A stretch of 64,000 nucleotides of DNA from Microbacterium sp. (GTDB lineage Bacteria > Actinomycetota > Actinomycetes > Actinomycetales > Microbacteriaceae). Positions within the stretch are counted from its first letter, which is position 1, and every line of letters starts with the position of its first letter. Below are positions 8,769 to 20,400 of this stretch, piece by piece. Made by a program: the position numbers and the translations under genes. The notes under the pieces are model-generated. The model was given only the letters and a program-made list of their open reading frames with translations. It searched no databases and was not told where the DNA came from. The stretch spans positions 1 to 64,000 of the forward strand of contig JAITLM010000143.1 of assembly GCA_031277885.1 (NCBI GenBank), written 5' to 3'.

Positions 8769-8797
8769 GAGACAGGAAGGGGTCTTTCCGATAGACT
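8769..8797 (+). promoter_or_regulatory. Putative gyrBA promoter
   Basis: GAGACA (8769-8774) and TAGACT (8792-8797) are separated by 17 bp, each a four-of-six or better match to the sigma-70-type hexamers, and lie 37 bp before the gyrB ATG. They sit in the 118-base dciA-gyrB gap. Confidence 0.45.
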
Positions 8798-8833
8798 GAG
8801 CGTCTAGATCTTCGATGTGGAGCCTCCCCTCAG

Positions 8834-10921
8834 ATGACGCCTGAAACCCCCTCTGACGCGAACGAATCGACCGCGAACGACTCGACCCAGACGGGGGCTG
8901 AAGCACCCGGATCCGCGACGAAGCCGACCGCGCCTGCTCCGGATGTGGAGTACGGCGCCGACTCGATCCAGATCCTCGAGGGTCTCGAGGCGGTGCGCAA
9001 GCGCCCCGGCATGTACATCGGCTCGACCGGACCCCGGGGGCTGCACCACCTGGTGTACGAGATCGTCGACAACTCGGTCGATGAGGCCCTCGCCGGCTAC
9101 GCGGACACGATCCTCGTGACGCTCCTCGCCGACGGCGGCGTCCGCGTCATCGACAACGGGCGCGGCATCCCGGTCGACCCGCACTCCTCCGACCCGACCA
9201 AGTCGACGGTCGAGGTCGTTCTGACGATCCTGCACGCCGGCGGCAAGTTCGGCGGCGGCGCCTATGCCGTCTCCGGCGGTCTGCACGGCGTGGGATCCTC
9301 CGTGGTCAACGCGCTTTCCACCCGGTTCGACGTCGAGGTCAAGCAGAAGGGCTTCGTCTGGCGCCACAGGTTCGCGGACGGCGGCGCCCCGCAGCAGCAG
9401 CTCGAGAAGGGCGAGGCGACCGACGAGACCGGGACGGCCATCACGTTCTGGCCGGATGCGGAGATCTTCACCGAGACCGTCGAGTTCGAGTACGACACGC
9501 TGCGCACCCGCTTCCAGCAGATGGCGTTCCTGAACAAGGGCCTGCGCATCGAGCTGCTCGATGAGCGAGAGGGCGCCACGGTCGACGAGGAGGTCGACGG
9601 CACCGTCGTCACCCGCCAGCGCGCCGACGTCTTCTTCTACGAGCGCGGTCTCGTGGACTACGTCGAGTACCTCAACCACGTGCGCAAGGCCGAGGCCGTC
9701 AACGACGAGATCATCGCCTTCGAGTCGGAGGACACCGCGCGCAAGATCTCGCTCGAGGTCGCGATGCAGTGGACCACGGGCTACACGGAGAACGTGTTCA
9801 CCTACGCGAACACGATCAACACGCATGAGGGCGGCACCCACGAGGAGGGCTTCCGCGCGGCGCTGACGACGCTCGTCAACCGCTACGCGCGCGCCAACAA
9901 CATCCTCAAGGAGAAGGACGACAACCTCACCGGCGACGACGTGCGCGAGGGACTCACCGCGGTCATCTCGATCAAGCTCGGCGAACCGCAGTTCGAGGGC
10001 CAGACCAAGACGAAGCTCGGCAACACCGAGGCGAAGGCCTTCACGCAGAAGGTGGTCGGCGACCAGCTCGGCGACTGGTTCGAGCGCAACCCGAAGCAGG
10101 CCAAGAACGTCGTGACGAAGGCCGTCGAGGCCGCGACCGCCCGGATGGCCGCCCGCAAGGCGCGCGAGACCGCGCGGCGCAAGAGCGTCTTCGAGTCGGC
10201 AGCGATGCCCGACAAGCTCAAGGACTGCACGAGCAAGGATCCCTCGATCAGCGAGATCTTCTTGGTGGAGGGCGACTCGGCCGGCGGCTCCGCGGTGCAG
10301 GGCCGCGACCCGCACACCCAGGCGATCCTGGCGCTGCGCGGCAAGATCCTCAACGTCGAGCGCGCGCGTCTGGACAAGGCTCTCGCGAACAAAGAGGTCC
10401 AGGCGATGATCCAGGCCTTCGGCACCGGCATCGGCGAGGACTTCGACCTCGACAAGGCGCGCTATCACAAGATCGTGCTCATGGCGGATGCCGACGTCGA
10501 CGGCCAGCACATCACCACGCTGCTGTTGACGCTGCTGTTCCGCTACATGCGCGGACTCATCGAGGCCGGCTTCGTGTTCCTCGCGATGCCGCCGCTGTAC
10601 CGGCTGAAGTGGACGAACTCGCCGCACGAGTACGTGTACTCGGACGCCGAGCGCGACGCCCTCCTCAACGACGGTCTCGCGAACGGCAAGCGGATCCCCA
10701 AGGAAGCGGGCATCCAGCGCTACAAGGGTCTCGGCGAGATGAACGCCAAGGAGCTGTGGGAGACCACGATGGATCACACCACGCGCACGCTCCGCCAGAT
10801 CACGATCGACGACGCGGCCGCCGCCGACGAGATCTTCAGCGTGCTGATGGGCGAGGACGTCGAGTCCCGCCGCAGCTTCATCCAGCGCAACGCCAAGGAC
10901 GTCCGCTTCCTCGACATCTGA
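8834..10921 (+). CDS. gyrB: DNA gyrase subunit B
   Basis: ATPase subunit of the type II topoisomerase that introduces negative supercoils. 695 residues: an acidic low-complexity leader of about 37 residues, then the GHKL ATPase domain ([23 protein letters not shown]), transducer, and Toprim domain with EGDSAGGSA near 479 and DADVDGQH near 552. C-terminal [17 protein letters not shown] is canonical. It precedes gyrA by 45 bases. The start is the first ATG; a GGAG lies about ten bases upstream. Confidence 0.97.
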   Translation: MTPETPSDANESTANDSTQTGAEAPGSATKPTAPAPDVEYGADSIQILEGLEAVRKRPGMYIGSTGPRGLHHLVYEIVDNSVDEALAGYADTILVTLLADGGVRVIDNGRGIPVDPHSSDPTKSTVEVVLTILHAGGKFGGGAYAVSGGLHGVGSSVVNALSTRFDVEVKQKGFVWRHRFADGGAPQQQLEKGEATDETGTAITFWPDAEIFTETVEFEYDTLRTRFQQMAFLNKGLRIELLDEREGATVDEEVDGTVVTRQRADVFFYERGLVDYVEYLNHVRKAEAVNDEIIAFESEDTARKISLEVAMQWTTGYTENVFTYANTINTHEGGTHEEGFRAALTTLVNRYARANNILKEKDDNLTGDDVREGLTAVISIKLGEPQFEGQTKTKLGNTEAKAFTQKVVGDQLGDWFERNPKQAKNVVTKAVEAATARMAARKARETARRKSVFESAAMPDKLKDCTSKDPSISEIFLVEGDSAGGSAVQGRDPHTQAILALRGKILNVERARLDKALANKEVQAMIQAFGTGIGEDFDLDKARYHKIVLMADADVDGQHITTLLLTLLFRYMRGLIEAGFVFLAMPPLYRLKWTNSPHEYVYSDAERDALLNDGLANGKRIPKEAGIQRYKGLGEMNAKELWETTMDHTTRTLRQITIDDAAAADEIFSVLMGEDVESRRSFIQRNAKDVRFLDI

Positions 10922-10966
10922 TCCGCACGCTCCACGACAGCGGCGATCCACACGAGAGATTGATTC

Positions 10967-13530
<2,564 letters not shown>

Positions 13531-13534
<4 letters not shown>

Positions 13535-13932
13535 GCACGGTAGCCGACAAGCTCGCGAAGAAGTCTTCCCGGAAGACCTCCAGCAAGCAGGTGCGCCTGC
13601 GCCTGGTCTACATCGACTTCTGGTCGGCGGTGAAGCTGTCCTTCCTGGGGGCGGTCGCCATCGCGATCGTGACGCTCGTCTCGTTCCTGCTCATCTACCT
13701 GGTGATCGATGCCACGGGCCTGATGACCAAGGCCGACGAGTTCGTCTCGGGCATCGCCGACGGCGCCAAGCTGAGCGCCGTCATCGGCCTGCCGCAGGTG
13801 CTCGCGTTCGGATCCGTCGTGGCGATCCTGAACCTGATCGTGTTCACGGTGCTCGGCGCGATCGTCGCCGGCATCTACAACCTCGCGGTCAAGGTCACCG
13901 GCGGACTGCTGGTCGGCTTCACCTCGAACTGA
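13531..13932 (+). CDS. DUF3566 membrane protein
   Basis: 133-residue protein with a basic N-terminus ([14 protein letters not shown]) and two long hydrophobic segments, near 36-62 and 90-118. It belongs to the DUF3566 family found directly after gyrA across Actinobacteria (Rv0007 in M. tuberculosis). The ATG overlaps the gyrA stop (ATGA), showing translational coupling. Function unknown; a role near the membrane linked to gyrase or cell division is only suggested by the synteny. Confidence 0.9.
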
Positions 13933-13945
13933 CGCTTTTCACCGC

Positions 13946-13975
13946 GAAGGCCCGGATCCTCGGATCCGGGCCTTC
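13946..13975. terminator. Bidirectional terminator hairpin
   Basis: A 13-bp perfect stem GAAGGCCCGGATC / GATCCGGGCCTTC with a CTCG loop, between the convergent DUF3566 and VIT-family genes. It has only a weak T tract on either side (CTTTTC lies upstream on the plus strand). The same stem sequence recurs at 49021-49050. Confidence 0.8.
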
Positions 13976-13998
13976 TGCGTCCCTGCTGCGGGTCGCGA

Positions 13999-14712
13999 TC
14001 AGACGACCCCGGTGGCCCCGAGCAGCGTGCCGATGAGCCAGGTCGCGACGAGGGCCAGCGCCCCGCCGATGACCAGCCGGATCGAGGCGCGCACAGGGTT
14101 GGAGCCGCCGATCCGCGCCGAGACGAAGCCCGTCGCCGCGAGGGCGATCAGCACCGCGACGAAGGTGACCGGCACGCGCCAGGCCGGGGGCGGCAGCAGG
14201 ATCGCGAGCAGCGGCAGGATGGCGCCGACCGTGAACGCGATCGCGGAGGAGATCGCCGCGTGCCAGGGATTGACGAGGTCGTCCTGGTCGATGCCGAGCT
14301 CGACCTCCAGATGCGCGGCCAGCGCGTCATGGGCAGTGAGCTCGACGGCGACCCGGTGCGCGGTTTCGTCGCTGAGACCGCGCTGACGGTACAGTTCGGC
14401 GAGTTCGGCGAGCTCCGCCTCGGGCATGGTGCGCAGCTCCTCGCGCTCCTTCGCGATGAGGGCGTGCTCGCTGTCGCGCTGGCTGCTCACCGAGACGTAC
14501 TCGCCGAGCGCCATCGAGATCGCGCCGCCGATCAGGCCGGCGAGTCCCGCCACCAGCAGGGCGGCGTTGTCGGTCGTCGCGCCGGCGACGCCCACGACGA
14601 GCGAGGCGACCGAGACGATGCCGTCGTTCGCGCCGAGGACTCCGGCGCGGAGCCAGTTCAGACGCTGTCCGAGGCCCGTGCCGTGCGGTTCGTGCGGATG
14701 CAGTGCAGTCAC
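13999..14712 (-). CDS. VIT1/CCC1-family iron/manganese transporter
   Basis: 237-residue membrane protein of the VIT family, which moves Fe2+ or Mn2+ by proton antiport. The N-terminal LRAGVLGANDGIVSVASLVVG and LIGGAISMALGEYVSVSSQ segments are the family signature, with metal-binding acidic and Met residues; a cytosolic helical stretch rich in Glu and His (80-125) follows, then three more hydrophobic segments. Start is GTG at 14710-14712, giving the usual short leader. It lies opposite to its neighbours, between the DUF3566 gene and a histidine kinase. Confidence 0.88.
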   Translation of the reverse strand: MTALHPHEPHGTGLGQRLNWLRAGVLGANDGIVSVASLVVGVAGATTDNAALLVAGLAGLIGGAISMALGEYVSVSSQRDSEHALIAKEREELRTMPEAELAELAELYRQRGLSDETAHRVAVELTAHDALAAHLEVELGIDQDDLVNPWHAAISSAIAFTVGAILPLLAILLPPPAWRVPVTFVAVLIALAATGFVSARIGGSNPVRASIRLVIGGALALVATWLIGTLLGATGVV

Positions 14713-14882
14713 GTCGTCTCTCTCCGTTCGCCGAGGACACTCCCTGGGTCCACGTAAGCACCTGCGCGCACCGGCGTCCATCAAGGCTAGGCATGCATAA
14801 CCGCGGTCCTTACGGAAACCCCGAACCGGATCACCCGGGTTCCTCCGTTCCGCGGGCCCGCACGCGCCCCTAGCGTGGAGCC

Positions 14883-16166
14883 ATGACCACAGCACCATCC
14901 TTCTCCCCTCCTCCCGCGACCGGTCCCGTCGCGGCGGCGGCACGCACACCGGTGCGCCTCTTCCTCACGATCCTCGAGCTCGCCGCCCTCGGCGTGGTCG
15001 GATCCGGGGTGATGGGGATCCTCGGCGGAGGCCTGGGGCTCGGCTTCGGTCTCAGCTTCATCGGCGTCGGCCTGGTCGTCCTCGTCGGCCTGGTCTATGC
15101 GGTCTTCGGCGTCGCCTGGTTCGAGATCGCCCGGCTGAACGGCCTGTACGGGTTCGACCTCCCGGCTCTCCGCTGGCGTGCGGTCGACCGCCCCGGCTTC
15201 GGCGGCTGGCTGCTCTCCCTGTGGCGTCAGGCCTACAACGGACGGATGTGGCGGGCACTGGCGAACTTCGCGATCGCCTGCGCGCTCGGATCCCTGGTGC
15301 TGCGGCTCATGGCGTGGTTCGGGTGGTCGGCGGTCACGGCGTTCGCTCCGCTCTTCACCTCGGGCGAGGTCGACACCGGCTGGGGCACGAGGTACCCGAG
15401 CGCCTGGGCTCCGCTCATCGGCGGCGCGGGGGCTGCGGCGGGCATCGTCGGCATCATCAGCGTGGCGCTGCTGCACCGGGTGATCTCCCGGGGCATCGTG
15501 GCCACCCCCGATCGCAACCTCGACCTCAGCGAGCAGGTGCGCACGACCACCGCCCAGCGCGCGGGCGCGGTGCGAGCGGCGGACGTCGAACGCACCCGCA
15601 TCGAGCGTGATCTGCACGACGGCGTCCAGCCCCGTCTCGTCTCCGTCGGCATGACCCTCGGGATGGCGCAGCAGAAGATCGACTCGGATCCGGAGGCCGC
15701 CAAGGCGCTCATCGCCGAGGCGCACACCTCGACGAAGGCGGCGATCACCGAGCTGCGCCAGCTCGCGCGAGGAATCCATGCCTCGGTGCTCGACGACCGC
15801 GGACTGGACGCGGCGCTCTCCGCCCTGGCGGGGCGCTCCCCCGTGCCGGTCGTCCTCGATGTGCGGCTCAGTGGGCGGTGCTCGCGCGATGCCGAGGCGG
15901 CGGTGTACTTCACCATCGCGGAATCGCTCACCAACGCGGCCAAGCACTCCAGGGCGAGCGAATGCCGGGTCGTCGTGCGGGTGCGCGACGGAGGCACGCT
16001 CTGGGCCCGGGTCGAGGACAACGGCATCGGCGGTGCGACCGTGCTTCCCGGCGGCGGCCTGGACGGCATCGGCAACCGCGTGCTCGCCGCCGGCGGCACG
16101 TTCCGCCTGGACAGCCCTGCCGGCGGTCCGACCAGCCTGGAGGTGAGCGTCCCGTGCGCATCCTGA
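14883..16166 (+). CDS. Sensor histidine kinase (HisKA_3 / NarL-type)
   Basis: 427 residues. Two transmembrane hairpins near 27-65 and 115-205, consistent with an N-terminal membrane sensor domain of the kind seen in LiaS/DesK-like kinases. The dimerisation and phosphoacceptor motif ERTRIERDLHDGVQPRLVSV is near 238-257 (His in RDLHDG). The HATPase_c domain has N box ESLTNAAKHS near 343 and G1 box VEDNGIGGA near 378. It is followed 52 bases later by its response regulator. ATG 14883 is preceded by GTGGAG. Confidence 0.92.
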   Translation: MTTAPSFSPPPATGPVAAAARTPVRLFLTILELAALGVVGSGVMGILGGGLGLGFGLSFIGVGLVVLVGLVYAVFGVAWFEIARLNGLYGFDLPALRWRAVDRPGFGGWLLSLWRQAYNGRMWRALANFAIACALGSLVLRLMAWFGWSAVTAFAPLFTSGEVDTGWGTRYPSAWAPLIGGAGAAAGIVGIISVALLHRVISRGIVATPDRNLDLSEQVRTTTAQRAGAVRAADVERTRIERDLHDGVQPRLVSVGMTLGMAQQKIDSDPEAAKALIAEAHTSTKAAITELRQLARGIHASVLDDRGLDAALSALAGRSPVPVVLDVRLSGRCSRDAEAAVYFTIAESLTNAAKHSRASECRVVVRVRDGGTLWARVEDNGIGGATVLPGGGLDGIGNRVLAAGGTFRLDSPAGGPTSLEVSVPCAS

Positions 16167-16218
16167 TCTGCTCGCCTCTTGACCAGCACGACGACGCCGA
16201 CCGGAAGGAGCGCATCTC

Positions 16219-16905
16219 ATGAGGATCCTGATCTGCGAGGACTCGGTCCTGCTCCGCGAAGGGCTCGTGCGGCTTCTCGAAGACGCCGGCCACACGGTCG
16301 TCGCGGCGCTGCCCGACGTGACCGACCTCGATGAGACCGTCGACGCCACGGATCCCGAACTCTGCATCCTCGACGTCCGCCTGCCGCCGACGTTCGTGGA
16401 CGAGGGGATCCGTGCGGCGCTCTCGCTGCGGAAGAGGCTTCCGCAGCTCCCGCTGCTCGTCCTCTCCCAGTACGTGGAGGAGCGCTACGCGAGCGACCTG
16501 ATCATCGCGCAGGGCTCGGCGGGGCCGCTCGGCTACCTGCTGAAGGACCGGGTGGCCGATGTGTCGGAGTTCATCGAGTCGGTCGCGCGCATCGCCTCCG
16601 GATCCACGGTCCTGGATCCGGAGGTGGTCGCGCAGCTGCTCACCCGACGTAACCAGGACGACCGCATGCAGAGCCTCACCGAGAGGGAGCGCACGGTGCT
16701 CGCGCTGATCGCGGAGGGCAAGTCGAACCAGGCCATCGCCGCGACGCTGTTCCTCTCCGAGGCCAGCGTCGAGAAGCACATCACCGCCATCTTCCAGAAG
16801 CTCGGGCTCGAGCCCGACGAGTCCGGCAACCGCCGGGTGCTCGCCACGATCGCCCATCTCTCCAATGCCGGCCTGAACGGCCCGCAGACAGGAACGAACC
16901 GATGA
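16219..16905 (+). CDS. NarL/LuxR-family response regulator
   Basis: 228 residues. Receiver domain with acidic pocket ICEDS near 4-8, phosphoacceptor Asp in CILDVRLPP near residue 55, and Lys in YLLKDRV near 112. The C-terminal LuxR-type helix-turn-helix (TERERTVLALIAEGKSNQAIA ... EASVEKHITAIFQKLGL) starts near 153. It pairs with the preceding kinase. A strong purine-rich site GGAAGGAG is 4-13 bases upstream. The stop overlaps the next start (ATGA). Confidence 0.94.
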   Translation: MRILICEDSVLLREGLVRLLEDAGHTVVAALPDVTDLDETVDATDPELCILDVRLPPTFVDEGIRAALSLRKRLPQLPLLVLSQYVEERYASDLIIAQGSAGPLGYLLKDRVADVSEFIESVARIASGSTVLDPEVVAQLLTRRNQDDRMQSLTERERTVLALIAEGKSNQAIAATLFLSEASVEKHITAIFQKLGLEPDESGNRRVLATIAHLSNAGLNGPQTGTNR

Positions 16906-17813
16906 CGAACCTCACCCCTCCGAGCGCACCCGAGCAGGATCCGGCCGGTGCATCGGCGCCGAACGGCCCTGATCCCGTCGCGTCCTCCCCCGCACCCGCG
17001 TCGAGCCCGAGCCGGGGCACGCTGACCGCGATCACCATCGCCGCGGCGATCATCGGCGGCGGGGCGCTGGTCACGGTCGGCGGCGGATCCGCTCTCGCGG
17101 CCGTCACCCAGGTCGCCGCGAGCGACGGCTCGACGGCGCGCAGCACGAGCGTCGACACGACCGGGGTCACGGCCCTGAAGGTCGAGGTGGGGCGCGGCTC
17201 CGCCACGATCCGCTTCGACGACGTGAGCGAGGCGACCATGCGCGTCAGCGGCACCGGCAGCAGCGACTGGACGATGCGTCGCGACGGCGACGTCCTGCGG
17301 GTCGATCGTCCCAACGGCCCGTTCGGCTGGTGGATCGGCGGATGGTTCGGGATCGATCCGCAGATGACGCTCACCCTGCCCAGGGACCTGGAGGGCGAGC
17401 TGACCGCCGATCTGCAGCTGGACGCCGGCGCGCTCACGACCGAGGGCCGCTTCGACACCTTGACCACGAAGGTCAACGCCGGCTCGCTCACGCTCGACGG
17501 AGGCGCGAAGACCGTGACCACCACGGTGAACGCGGGATCGGCGACGCTGCGCCTGAACGACGTGACCACCGCGGATCTGTCGATGTCGGCGGGGGAGCTG
17601 AACGCGACGATCTCGGGCCGCCAGCCCGACGATGTCCGCCTGGACGTGAGCGCCGGATCCATGGACGTGACGGTGCCGACGGGGCGCTATGCGCTCATGA
17701 GGGACTCGTCGGCGGGAACCATCGACGCGGGGATCCAGACGGATCCGTCCTCGACCCACCGCATCGGCGCCCACCTGTCCGCGGGCAGCATCACCCTGCG
17801 CGAGGGGAGCTGA
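16902..17813 (+). CDS. DUF4097-type beta-helix membrane protein
   Basis: 303 residues: a Pro/Ala/Ser-rich cytosolic leader of about 40, one membrane segment (TLTAITIAAAIIGGGALVT), then an extracytoplasmic repeat domain of the DUF4097/DUF4098 class, with repeating strands such as NAGSLTLDGG, NAGSATLRL, SAGSMDVTV and SAGSITLREG. Such proteins accompany LiaRS-like envelope-stress systems, where they are targets or sensors. Here it is translationally coupled to the response regulator, so it probably belongs to the same regulon. Exact role unknown. Confidence 0.85.
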   Translation: MTNLTPPSAPEQDPAGASAPNGPDPVASSPAPASSPSRGTLTAITIAAAIIGGGALVTVGGGSALAAVTQVAASDGSTARSTSVDTTGVTALKVEVGRGSATIRFDDVSEATMRVSGTGSSDWTMRRDGDVLRVDRPNGPFGWWIGGWFGIDPQMTLTLPRDLEGELTADLQLDAGALTTEGRFDTLTTKVNAGSLTLDGGAKTVTTTVNAGSATLRLNDVTTADLSMSAGELNATISGRQPDDVRLDVSAGSMDVTVPTGRYALMRDSSAGTIDAGIQTDPSSTHRIGAHLSAGSITLREGS

Positions 17814-17879
17814 GCGACGCCGAGCCGCGCTCGATTTCGCGATCGTGTCAACGTCCGGTAAAGTCTTGGAGGTTGATAC

Positions 17880-17953
17880 GGGGCTATAGCTCAGGCGGTT
17901 AGAGCGCTTCACTGATAATGAAGAGGTCCCAGGTTCAAGTCCTGGTAGCCCCA
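17880..17953 (+). tRNA. tRNA-Ile (GAT)
   Basis: Acceptor GGGGCTA pairs with TAGCCCC; D arm GCTC/GAGC; anticodon stem CTTCA/TGAAG enclosing CTGATAA with anticodon GAT; T arm CCAGG-TTCAAGT-CCTGG. 74 bases with discriminator A; CCA is not fully encoded. A TAAAGT -10-like hexamer lies at 17859-17864. It is followed by tRNA-Ala, as after gyrA in mycobacteria. Confidence 0.97.
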
Positions 17954-17962
17954 CCGACATGT

Positions 17963-17990
17963 GAGCGGATCCGAGAAATCGGATCCGCTC
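17963..17990 (+). other. Hairpin between tRNA-Ile and tRNA-Ala
   Basis: An 11-bp perfect stem GAGCGGATCCG / CGGATCCGCTC with a six-base AGAAAT loop, followed by ATTCGGTC with no real T tract. It may be a processing hairpin in a two-tRNA transcript or a weak terminator. Confidence 0.55.
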
Positions 17991-18019
17991 ATTCGGTCGA
18001 AACCCGTCGAATTCGACAC

Positions 18020-18092
18020 GGGGCCTTAGCTCAGTTGGTAGAGCGCCTGCTTTGCAAGCAGGATGTCAGGAGTTCGAATCTCCTAGGCTCCA
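18020..18092 (+). tRNA. tRNA-Ala (TGC)
   Basis: Acceptor GGGGCCT pairs with AGGCTCC and includes the G3-U70 wobble that marks alanine tRNAs. D arm GCTC/GAGC, anticodon stem CCTGC/GCAGG with TTTGCAA loop (anticodon TGC), T arm AGGAG-TTCGAAT-CTCCT. 73 bases with discriminator A; CCA is not encoded. Confidence 0.97.
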
Positions 18093-18102
18093 CAGGAACC
18101 AG

Positions 18103-18134
18103 AACGGACCCGGTCTTCACGACCGGGTCCGTTT
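18103..18134 (+). terminator. Terminator after tRNA-Ala
   Basis: 13-bp perfect stem AACGGACCCGGTC / GACCGGGTCCGTT with a TTCAC loop, ending GTTT. It lies between tRNA-Ala and the convergent MocR gene (stop at 18140) and could serve both. Confidence 0.8.
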
Positions 18135-18139
18135 CCCGT

Positions 18140-19564
18140 TCACACGACCGCTTCGGCGAGCATCGCGGACCCGGTCGTGCGCGGCGTGCCGGCCGTGACG
18201 CGCTGCCACGAGCCGGCGAGGATCTCCACGGCCCGTTCGAGCTCCCGCGGCTCGGTGGTGAACGGGATGCGCAGATGACGCTCGTGCCCGCCCTCGACGG
18301 CGAACCGGGGGCCCGCGCTCAGGTGCAGCCCGTGCGCGGCGGCGTCGATCACGAGCGCGGAGCTGAGCGGCATGCCCAGACCCGCCCAGATCGCGACCCC
18401 GCCGTGCACCTCCGGCACGGACCAGTCGGGCAGCTCCCGTCGGAGTGCTGCCGTCAGGGCGTCCCTGCCCGCGCCGAGCAGAGCCGCACGCTGCGGCAGG
18501 ATCTCGCCGAGGCGGTGCACGATACGCGTCGCGACGGCCTGCTCCAGGTCGGGTGTTCCGAGGTCGTGCGTCGGGCGGGCGGCGCGCAGCCTGCGAATCA
18601 CGTCGTCCGCCGCGCGGATCCACCCGATCCGCAGTCCGCCCCAGACCGACTTGCCCAGCGAACCGACCCGGATCGTCCCGGTGTCCGCCGCACCGAGCGG
18701 CTGCAGACGCGGAAGGCCGTCGATGTCGAGGTCGGCCGTCGTCTCGTCCACGAGCAGGAAGGAGCCCGCGTCATGCGCGGCGCGCTCGAACACGGTGCGC
18801 TCCTCGAGCGTCATCGTGCGCCCTGTGGGGTTCTGGAACTCCGGCATCAGATACGAGAGCACGGGTCTGGTGCGGGCGAGGGCCTGCGCGGCGCGATCCA
18901 GGTCCCACCCGTGCGCGGTCTCGACGGGAACGCCGACGAGGCGGGCGCCCACACGACGGAACGTCTCCATGGCGTGCGGGTAGCTGGGCGTCTCGATGAG
19001 CACCCGATCGGCCCGGCGCAGCAGGGTCGACGCGATGAGGTTGAGCGCCTGCTGCGCGCCGGTGGTGACCATGATCTGCTCGGGCGACGTCGGGATCCCG
19101 AGCCCGGTGTACCGATCGGCGATCGCGGCGCGCAGCTCGGCGTGGCCGAGGATGTCGTATCCCGCGCGCGACACGAGCGCCGTGATCGACGCCGCGGTCT
19201 CGGCGATCACCCCGGGCAGGCCGGGCCAGGCGGGAGGGCTGGCCTGCTGCAGGTCGATGCCCTCGCGGTCGAACCAGCGCGCCGACATGGTGCGCCCGAG
19301 CGGCCGGGTGACGCTGCCCGACCCCTGCCGGCTCACGATGTGCCCGGTGGCGCGGAGGGCGCGGTAGGCCGCCGCGACCGTGGTGCGGCTCACGCCGAGG
19401 GCCGTCGCGAGCTCTCGCTCGGCGGGCAGCGCGGTCTCCGGGGCGATCCGGTTGTCGAGGCAGAGCAGGCGGATGGCATCGGCGAGGGCGTCGAACGCGG
19501 GTTCGCTGGTGCGCCACAGACCGAGCAGCTCGACGAGGGCGCGCGCGGAGAGTCGGGAGTCCAT
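18140..19564 (-). CDS. MocR-family PLP-dependent transcription regulator
   Basis: 474 residues: an N-terminal GntR-type winged helix (about 20-90, with PAERELATALGVSRTTVAAAY) joined to a fold-type I aminotransferase-like domain (about 115-465). The PLP-binding lysine is in VGSLGKSVWGG; MPEFQNPTGRTM and LLVDETTADLD are further PLP-site motifs. It is divergent from a YczE-like membrane gene with 61 bases between start codons, a pairing often seen for YcxD-type MocR regulators, so that gene is the likely target. Confidence 0.9.
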   Translation of the reverse strand: MDSRLSARALVELLGLWRTSEPAFDALADAIRLLCLDNRIAPETALPAERELATALGVSRTTVAAAYRALRATGHIVSRQGSGSVTRPLGRTMSARWFDREGIDLQQASPPAWPGLPGVIAETAASITALVSRAGYDILGHAELRAAIADRYTGLGIPTSPEQIMVTTGAQQALNLIASTLLRRADRVLIETPSYPHAMETFRRVGARLVGVPVETAHGWDLDRAAQALARTRPVLSYLMPEFQNPTGRTMTLEERTVFERAAHDAGSFLLVDETTADLDIDGLPRLQPLGAADTGTIRVGSLGKSVWGGLRIGWIRAADDVIRRLRAARPTHDLGTPDLEQAVATRIVHRLGEILPQRAALLGAGRDALTAALRRELPDWSVPEVHGGVAIWAGLGMPLSSALVIDAAAHGLHLSAGPRFAVEGGHERHLRIPFTTEPRELERAVEILAGSWQRVTAGTPRTTGSAMLAEAVV

Positions 19565-19584
19565 GAGGCCAGCCTAGAACGATT

Positions 19585-19603
19585 GGACTGGTCACAACAG
19601 TCC
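19585..19603. promoter_or_regulatory. Putative MocR operator
   Basis: Inverted repeat GGACTG-N7-CAGTCC in the 61-base gap between the divergent MocR and YczE-like genes. It is a good candidate for the MocR binding site controlling both promoters. Confidence 0.55.
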
Positions 19604-19625
19604 AGTTGAGGATCATCATGGATCC

Positions 19626-20366
19626 ATGACAAGACGCGTGCTGCAGCTGCTCATCGGGCTCGTGCTCTACGGCTTCGGGTGCGGACTCACGATCGTGGCC
19701 GGACTGGGCGTGGACCCGTGGACCGTGTTCGCGCAGGGCCTCTCGCTGCGCACCGGCATCGGCGTCGGGTGGATCACGAACATCGTCGGGCTGCTCGTGC
19801 TGCTGCTGTGGATCCCGCTGCGGCAGAAGCCGGGAGTCGGCACGCTCCTGAACGTGCTTCTCGTGGGCACCGCGATCCAGGGGACCGTGGCGGTCATCCC
19901 GCCGGTGCACGGCCTGCTCATGCAGGCGATCGTGCTCGTCGCCGGGGTGGTCGTGGTCGCCCTCGCCAGCGGACTCTACATCGGCGCGCGTTTTGGACCA
20001 GGGCCGCGCGACGGCCTGATGACCGGGATGCACGGGCGTCTCGGCTGGCCGATCTGGGCGGCCCGGCTCTCGGTGGAGCTCACCGTGCTCGCGATCGGGT
20101 GGCTTCTGGGGGGCACCGTCGGCATCGGCACGGTCGTGTTCGCGCTCGGGATCGGCCCTCTCGTGCACCTCGCACTCCCCCTGCTCGACACCGCGCGGAC
20201 GGGTCGGGGCGATGAGGAGAAGACCGAGACGGCTGCGAGCCGTCCGCGGATCCCGGAAGATGCCGGCCTCCCCCGTCCGATCCTTCAGCGAGGCGCGGTC
20301 GCGACGCATGACGACTCCCGTGCCCTCGACGACCTGCGTGCCGCGCGCGATCGCAGCGACTGGTGA
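19626..20366 (+). CDS. YczE/YyaS-like integral membrane protein
   Basis: 246 residues with five to six hydrophobic segments and the family motifs GLGVDPWTVFAQGLS near 29-43 and GARFGPGPRDGLMTG near 121-135, typical of the YczE/YyaS/YitT family. The C-terminal 55 residues are hydrophilic and unlike the core. Transport substrate unknown. Location next to a MocR regulator suggests control by a PLP-linked signal. It reads into the PAP2 gene after a 34-base gap. Confidence 0.82.
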   Translation: MTRRVLQLLIGLVLYGFGCGLTIVAGLGVDPWTVFAQGLSLRTGIGVGWITNIVGLLVLLLWIPLRQKPGVGTLLNVLLVGTAIQGTVAVIPPVHGLLMQAIVLVAGVVVVALASGLYIGARFGPGPRDGLMTGMHGRLGWPIWAARLSVELTVLAIGWLLGGTVGIGTVVFALGIGPLVHLALPLLDTARTGRGDEEKTETAASRPRIPEDAGLPRPILQRGAVATHDDSRALDDLRAARDRSDW

Positions 20367-20400
20367 GCGATCGCACAGTTCGACCCTGCATGATGGGTGC

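Noticed and set aside
8804..10951. Long reverse-strand open frame opposite gyrB (and similar ones opposite gyrA and pknA-ftsW)
   Set aside because: It mirrors gyrB codon structure in a high-GC genome, has no recognisable domain, and the opposite strand carries a certain gene. The residue content (His/Asp/Arg/Leu/Val) is typical of antisense shadow frames.
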